DNA of 64,000 nt from contig NC_056743.1 of NCBI RefSeq assembly GCF_019279795.1, forward strand, positions 1,780,916,466-1,780,980,465, written 5' to 3'. Source of the stretch: Protopterus annectens (lineage: Eukaryota; Chordata; Ceratodontiformes; Protopteridae). The notes below the pieces were generated by a model. That model did not search any database and had not been told where the DNA came from. It saw only the letters and a list, made by a program, of their open reading frames with translations. Position 1 is the stretch's first letter. Every line of letters starts with the position of its first letter. Shown piece after piece: positions 59,386 through 64,000 of this stretch. The position numbers and the translations under genes are program-made.

Positions 59386-59745
59386 CGTGCGTGTGTGTGT
59401 GTGTGTGTGTGTGTCTGTGTGTTTGTGCACTTGCTTGACATTAGAGACAACATTTTACACCAGCATGTGGGTACTGCTATTACTGTTTTCTCCTCACCAG
59501 ACACTGCTGATGTCATCACCTATTAACTATTATCTGACACTCTTCAATTCAGACTTGAACTGTGGCACTTGTATTAAATACAGGGTTCTCTAGGTGGTGC
59601 ACTTAGGTAGGAGTTCTGTTCTCACTACAGTCAACTGGGGTTTGTCCACTTGCTTAACATTAGAGAGATCATTTTACACCAGCCTGTAGGACACTGCTAC
59701 TACCATCTTCCTCTCACCAGACTCTTCTGATATCATCAGCTATAA
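58522..59745 (+). repeat. Tandem array of about 350-bp units, each with a (TG)n block
   Basis: About 3.5 units begin at about 58522, 58869, 59223 and 59540. Each contains aagtcaga(c/a)t..., ctg(a/g)(g/a)ttctctagtc, aggtaggggttct and cagtcaactgg. In the first three this is followed by a TG tract (58623-58689, 58959-59048, 59321-59420), and then in all by a tail with caccag/cctac..., ctgatgtcatc and actataa. The last unit has no TG tract. Confidence 0.8.
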
Positions 59746-59764
59746 CTGATTTGTGGATGTGTAG

Positions 59765-60632
59765 TATTTCCATTAGGGCAAGGTCAGAGACTGGCATGTA
59801 GGTCAGGCACAAGTCACTGCATCCTGTATGATACAGGTTACAGTGACAAGGCTTTCAGTCTATCCATGTTCATCATGGCATGGTTTGTAGCCACTGTACT
59901 TTCTGGGTGAGAATCCCCTGTGGTTTCTCCAGTTGCTGCAGGTGTCTAGTGAGGTACATGCAAAAGGGAACATTGTACTCTATTAGTTTTCTGATGAGGG
60001 TCGAGTACAGTGCTGTTATAAAATCCTCAGATCTGAATACAATGGCCTGACTTATAAGTTGCACAGTATAGCCTTTCTATACTACTGTGGAAGGTTTGTG
60101 TCGAAGTTCAGATTGCTATCTATGTGTATCTGCAAGTCTTCCAACACTGGATTTGAGCATGGGAGGGGTCGTTGATGCTGAAATTAGTGGGGAATTCCAC
60201 TTTGCAGAAGGCAAACATAATTACACATTTTTGCATTTATTTGTTGACTGTGCGGCTTTGGCAGCAATCTTTTGTCCATGTTAGCCCCTCCAGTTACATG
60301 ATGTTAACATCATTGGTGGACTCAATGATTGCCCCCAGTATGCAATAATCAGCAGACTTGTTAAGCCAAAAGCCATATACTTTAGCCTAAACTGTCGAAA
60401 TATAGATCATTGGGGTGTGTCAATAGTGACAGCTCTACTGGTAGAGGTTGATTCACCAACTTTCACAGTATATATTCTGTCAGTGAACCAATTGGTTAAC
60501 CATCCAGTGTCATAAGGGTTAATCCCTATCTGAGAGAGTTTCTCAATGATATCTGAGTGGGGGATTGTGTCCAAACCAAAGGCCAGATTAAGATAGACAA
60601 TATGCACTGTCCTACCTTCATTCAGGCCTATC
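59765..60632 (-). mobile_element. CR1-like LINE copy E, fragment
   Basis: A diverged minus-strand fragment. LIEYNVPFCMYLTRHLQQLE (60064-59873) belongs to the C-terminal domain. HIVYLNLAFGLDTIPHSDII and WLTNWFTDRIYTVKVGE (60634-60407) belong to the RT palm. The 3' UTR and octamer tail are missing, and the catalytic box region (about 60330) is degraded. Confidence 0.8.
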
Positions 60633-62756
<2,124 letters not shown>

Positions 62757-62769
62757 GTTTATTGAATCC

Positions 62770-63206
62770 TAACAACTGTAAATAATTTTGAAGCAAAAAA
62801 CAACATAAGGTTACTGTAAACATGAATGTTAATATGGAGGTACTCTGATGCCTGGTTGTTTTATAAATTGCAAAAGATCAACAAAATTCCCAATTTTGAA
62901 AGCAAATAAATGTGAATAATTCATCAACCACCCCCAACGCCCTTTTCCCGTATTTGCACATGGGGCTGGGGTATCATATCAACAGTGATAATCATCTAGA
63001 GCCAATGCTCACACCAAAAAACAATAATGCCTTCACAGCACAGATATTACTTGATACATATGTACCTACAGATTGTCTGCCATTTCATTTGTATATATGT
63101 TTTAAATGTAATTTTATTAAGAAAGAAATGAGTAATTTTTATCAACATTTTTTCAAAATGAAGTATTTCTGTAAATCTACCCAAAAAGCATTATGAAAGT
63201 GGTATA
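62770..63206. other. Unassigned spacer
   Basis: AT-rich, nothing recognised. Confidence 0.45.
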
Positions 63207-63809
63207 TGCATCAGACAACACTCATTAGACCCATTATAGAGTACAATGCCCCTTTTGGAATGTACCTCACAAGACATCTGCAACAGCTGGAAAGGCCACA
63301 GAAGTACCTCACAAAGAGGATTACTGGACTCAAACAAATGCCATACACTGACCGCCTCAAAAAACTCCAGCTTTACTCCGTAGCATATCGCCTACTCAGA
63401 GGTGATCTCTGCCTAACATATAAAGCTATGTCAAACCCAGAGCTGTTGGACATGCTACACCTAAAGAAATCCCAATCCCTCTGAGCTACATGCTCTAGGG
63501 ACTTAAACCTTGTCACCACAATAAACAGGACATGCTGGAGGGATAGATCCTATCCAAGAGACTTCCCATACTCTGGAACAGGCTACCCATTTATGTCAAG
63601 CAAAGTTCTTCATTAGCACTCTTCAAGAAAAATCTTGATGAGTGGATGGGAAATAGGAAATACACCCCGGGGATCACTTCTGTGTCTCTGCTCATCAGTG
63701 GCACAGGAAAATAACTTTCTTGGGTGGCGTAAGCCAGGGAACCTTGTTGGCTAGGCTTGCATAGGCCCTTGGGCCGATAGCCTAGTACCTACCTATGAAC
63801 CTATGAACA
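63207..63809 (+). mobile_element. CR1-like LINE copy F, 3' fragment
   Basis: This 0.6-kb fragment encodes the C-terminal domain of ORF2 (RPIIEYNAPFGMYLTRHLQQ, LERPQKYLTKRITGL, LLRGDLCLTYKAMSNPELL). A TGA at 63482 and further stops follow. It ends with the 3' UTR (cctagtacctacc) and two octamer units (acctatgaacctatgaac, 63790-63808). It is close to copy B in the coding part. Confidence 0.9.
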
Positions 63810-63896
63810 GACATATATGAAATATTTTTATTCAACGATTTTGACCTTTTGCATGCCTATCTGCCTACCCAAATGTCTACCCTTATATCTGCCTAC

Positions 63897-63899
63897 CTG

Positions 63900-63947
<48 letters not shown>
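63897..63947. repeat. (TATC)n microsatellite
   Basis: About 12 tandem ATCT/TATC units following CTGT variants. Confidence 0.97.
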
Positions 63948-64000
63948 GTTGCATTTGAGGATTGGGATTTTCCAACTAGGTAGAGCCCCTTTTCAGTAAA

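Noticed and set aside
58522..59745. CRISPR-like repeat-spacer pattern
   Set aside because: Units are about 350 bp and contiguous, with microsatellites inside. The genome is eukaryotic.

Overview
The window is animal, almost certainly vertebrate, intergenic DNA. I recognise no host gene, tRNA or rRNA. It is a dense pile of degraded transposable elements and microsatellites. The mix (a V-SINE related to fish DANA/Lun1 types, CR1-like and L2-like LINEs, a DIRS retrotransposon, a Gmr1-type Ty3/gypsy element, a Penelope-like element and PIF/Harbinger genes with introns) fits a fish, lungfish or amphibian. The species cannot be fixed from the sequence.

Layout. 1-5.4 kb: a palindromic repeat, a V-SINE with a target-site duplication, then nothing recognisable. 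5.4-7.9 kb: a 5'-truncated CR1-like LINE on the minus strand. 13.1-29.8 kb: one DIRS-1-like tyrosine-recombinase retrotransposon (minus strand; gag, RT, RNase H, recombinase, inverted terminal repeats). It was split by three later insertions: a 3.5-kb CR1-like LINE (15.6-19.1 kb), a 7.26-kb LTR element (19,796-27,052, flanked by GAAGA) and a short LINE tail (27.7-28.2 kb). Removing them leaves about 5.4 kb, a normal DIRS length. The LTR element has integrase upstream of reverse transcriptase, the unusual Gmr1 order.

31.75-37.55 kb: a Penelope-like element with a 15-bp target duplication, an inverted partial copy at its 5' side, an RT with FLDD, a GIY-YIG endonuclease and hammerhead-ribozyme motifs. 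37.6-43.7 kb: a cluster of long palindromic elements embedded in (AT)n/(AC)n tracts. They share short ends and two interchangeable cores but have different arms; one sits inside an L2-like LINE (39.2-41.9 kb, minus).

46.3-62.8 kb: a PIF/Harbinger transposase pseudogene plus two different Myb/SANT-like genes, one on each strand, both with preserved splice sites. The outer ends carry similar inverted termini, so this may be one very large Harbinger element that was later hit by CR1 copies and simple repeats. Further CR1 fragments lie at 43.8-44.6, 51.7-53.6, 59.8-60.6 and 63.2-63.8 kb; several end in CR1-type octamer repeats (AACCTATG)n.

Every coding region seen carries frameshifts, stops or lost catalytic residues, so nothing here looks autonomous now. 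The most interesting material is the (AT)n-embedded palindrome family, the hammerhead motifs of the Penelope element, and the possible giant two-Myb Harbinger.
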